Positions 26,305 through 27,409 of a stretch of 27,409 bases of DNA are shown piece by piece. The notes beneath the pieces are model-generated. The model worked only from the letters and a program-made list of their open reading frames with translations, did no database searches and was not told the DNA's origin. This DNA comes from CAYWBI01 sp964456445 (GTDB lineage: Bacteria > Calditrichota > Calditrichia > Calditrichales > J004): assembly GCA_964456445.1 (NCBI GenBank), contig CAYWBI010000031.1:1-27409 (forward strand), read 5' to 3'. The translations under genes and the position numbers were made by a program. The stretch's first letter is position 1, and every line of letters starts with the position of its first letter.

Positions 26305-27399
26305 TTATAAAGCTCCTGCGCGCTGATAGGCATAGTAGGCCGCACAGGCCCCTTCCGATGATACCATGGTAGCCCCAAGCGGATTGCGGGGCGTGCACAG
26401 CGTCCCAAAGGCCGGGCATTCATTGGGTTTTTTCAATCCCTGAAGAATGATCCCACTGATACAGGCTTCCGGTTCATCCACTATTATCTCCTCCATATCG
26501 AATATCTGTTCGGCGTCATGTTGTTTAAATTCGGCACGCAGCCCAAGACCGCTGAGCGGAATTTCACCGATACCCCGCCACTTACGGTCCGTAACCTGAA
26601 ATACTTTTTTGATCAGGTCTTGCGCCGGTCGGTTGCCTTCTCTTTTTACAACCCGGGCATACTGGTTTTCCACCCGGTGTTCCCCCGCCTCCAACTGGCG
26701 CACGGTTACCAATATGCCATCGATAATATCCATGGGTTCAAAACCGGTGACTACGATTGGAACCTGGTATTTCTCTGCGATGGGGATATATTCTTCCCAA
26801 CCCATGATCGTACAGACATGACCCGCCGCCAAATAGCCCTGAACCCGGTTTTGTTCGGAGGATAGAAGCGCTTCCATGGCAGGCGGTACCAACACATGCG
26901 ATACCAAAATGGAGAAATTGGTCAGACCTTCTTTATGTGCCTGCCAAACGGCCATGGCATTATTGGGCGCGGTCGTCTCAAAACCCACGGCAAAAAAAAC
27001 CACCTTTTTATCGGGATTCTCCCGCGCCAGCCTCACGGCGTCAAGCGGGGAATAAACGATGCGCACATCACCGCCCGCGGATTTGACCATAAATAAATCC
27101 TTTTCCGAACCGGGCACGCGCAGCATATCGCCAAAGGAGGTAAAGATCACATCTTCCCGCGCGGCAATAGCCAACGCCTTATCGATCTGTTCCAGCGGCG
27201 TCACACAAACGGGACATCCCGGGCCATGCACCAATTCGATTTTGTCGGGCAATAACTGATCAATGCCGTTCTTCATGATCGAATGGGTCTGACCACCGCA
27301 AATTTCCATGATCACCCAATTTTTAGTGGTAATACGATGTAACTCATCCAGCATTTTTTTTACAATTTCCGGGTTACGGTACTCGTCAAGATATTTCAT
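26305..27399 (-). CDS. hypD: Hydrogenase maturation factor HypD
   Basis: A 364-residue iron-sulfur protein, the scaffold on which the Fe(CN)2CO unit of [NiFe]-hydrogenases is built with HypC. Conserved features are C34 in MEICGGQTHS, C62 and C65 in GPGCPVCVTP, GHVCTIMGWEEY, and a C-terminal cysteine cluster (EACISG, NECPAFGTLC, GACAAYY) that holds the [4Fe-4S] cluster. ATG 27399 is preferred because GAGG (27406-27409) lies six bases upstream; the ATG at 27405 directly abuts that site. Normal length. hypE follows by 44 bases. Upstream genes (probably hypC) lie beyond the window. Confidence 0.97.
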   Translation of the reverse strand: MKYLDEYRNPEIVKKMLDELHRITTKNWVIMEICGGQTHSIMKNGIDQLLPDKIELVHGPGCPVCVTPLEQIDKALAIAAREDVIFTSFGDMLRVPGSEKDLFMVKSAGGDVRIVYSPLDAVRLARENPDKKVVFFAVGFETTAPNNAMAVWQAHKEGLTNFSILVSHVLVPPAMEALLSSEQNRVQGYLAAGHVCTIMGWEEYIPIAEKYQVPIVVTGFEPMDIIDGILVTVRQLEAGEHRVENQYARVVKREGNRPAQDLIKKVFQVTDRKWRGIGEIPLSGLGLRAEFKQHDAEQIFDMEEIIVDEPEACISGIILQGLKKPNECPAFGTLCTPRNPLGATMVSSEGACAAYYAYQRAGAL

Positions 27400-27409
27400 T
27401 TTCATCCTC

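Noticed and set aside
1..27409. CRISPR array, tRNA, rRNA or riboswitch
   Set aside because: No regularly spaced repeats and no recognisable RNA gene or aptamer sequence on either strand; covariance searches could not be run.

Overview
The window looks like a chromosomal contig from a Gram-negative bacterium of the FCB/Calditrichota type. The evidence is a periplasmic-propeller hybrid histidine kinase, an M1 metallopeptidase with a barrel-like C-terminus, an outer-membrane porin beside a metal ABC transporter, an MlaE-F-D lipid transport operon and HypD/HypE for [NiFe]-hydrogenase maturation. This assignment is inferred from gene content; there is no rRNA or tRNA to confirm it. A run of 100 N marks a scaffold join at 11272-11371, so the window is a draft or metagenome assembly.

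Layout. Bases 1-8127 are read entirely on the minus strand. First comes a tightly coupled pair, radC then an acyl-CoA carboxylase carboxyltransferase subunit. Next is an accessory patch (about 2690-3680) with a REP-associated Y1 transposase framed by CTTTAG/CTAAAG hairpins, a small coding remnant, and the 5' stump of a second, diverged radC. Then follows a metal-uptake operon: outer-membrane porin, metal-binding protein, and ABC permease with a C-terminal extension. A small exported protein gene lies upstream of it. No ATPase gene for this transporter is in the window.

A divergent intergenic region (8128-8539) carries long nested inverted repeats that resemble an integron attC site in part. 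From 8540 to 25163 everything is on the plus strand: M1 peptidase (broken by the gap), a 1202-residue hybrid sensor kinase, an APC-family permease, a P-type proton-pump-like ATPase preceded by an operator-like palindrome, a coiled-coil protein of unknown function, FtsH, MlaE-MlaF-MlaD, and a small NrtS-like membrane protein fused to a zinc ribbon. The last block (25205-27399) is minus-strand hypD-hypE, and the operon probably continues beyond the right edge.

How the parts fit. The 16.8-25.2 kb run groups genes for the cell envelope: ion pumping, membrane protein quality control and phospholipid trafficking between membranes. The 4.0-8.1 kb block reads as one envelope-spanning metal acquisition unit. 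No defence system, CRISPR array or complete prophage is visible. The least explained features are the transposase/radC-fragment patch, the attC-like inverted repeat, the peptidase-barrel fusion, the NrtS-zinc ribbon fusion and the unknown coiled-coil protein between the ATPase and FtsH.
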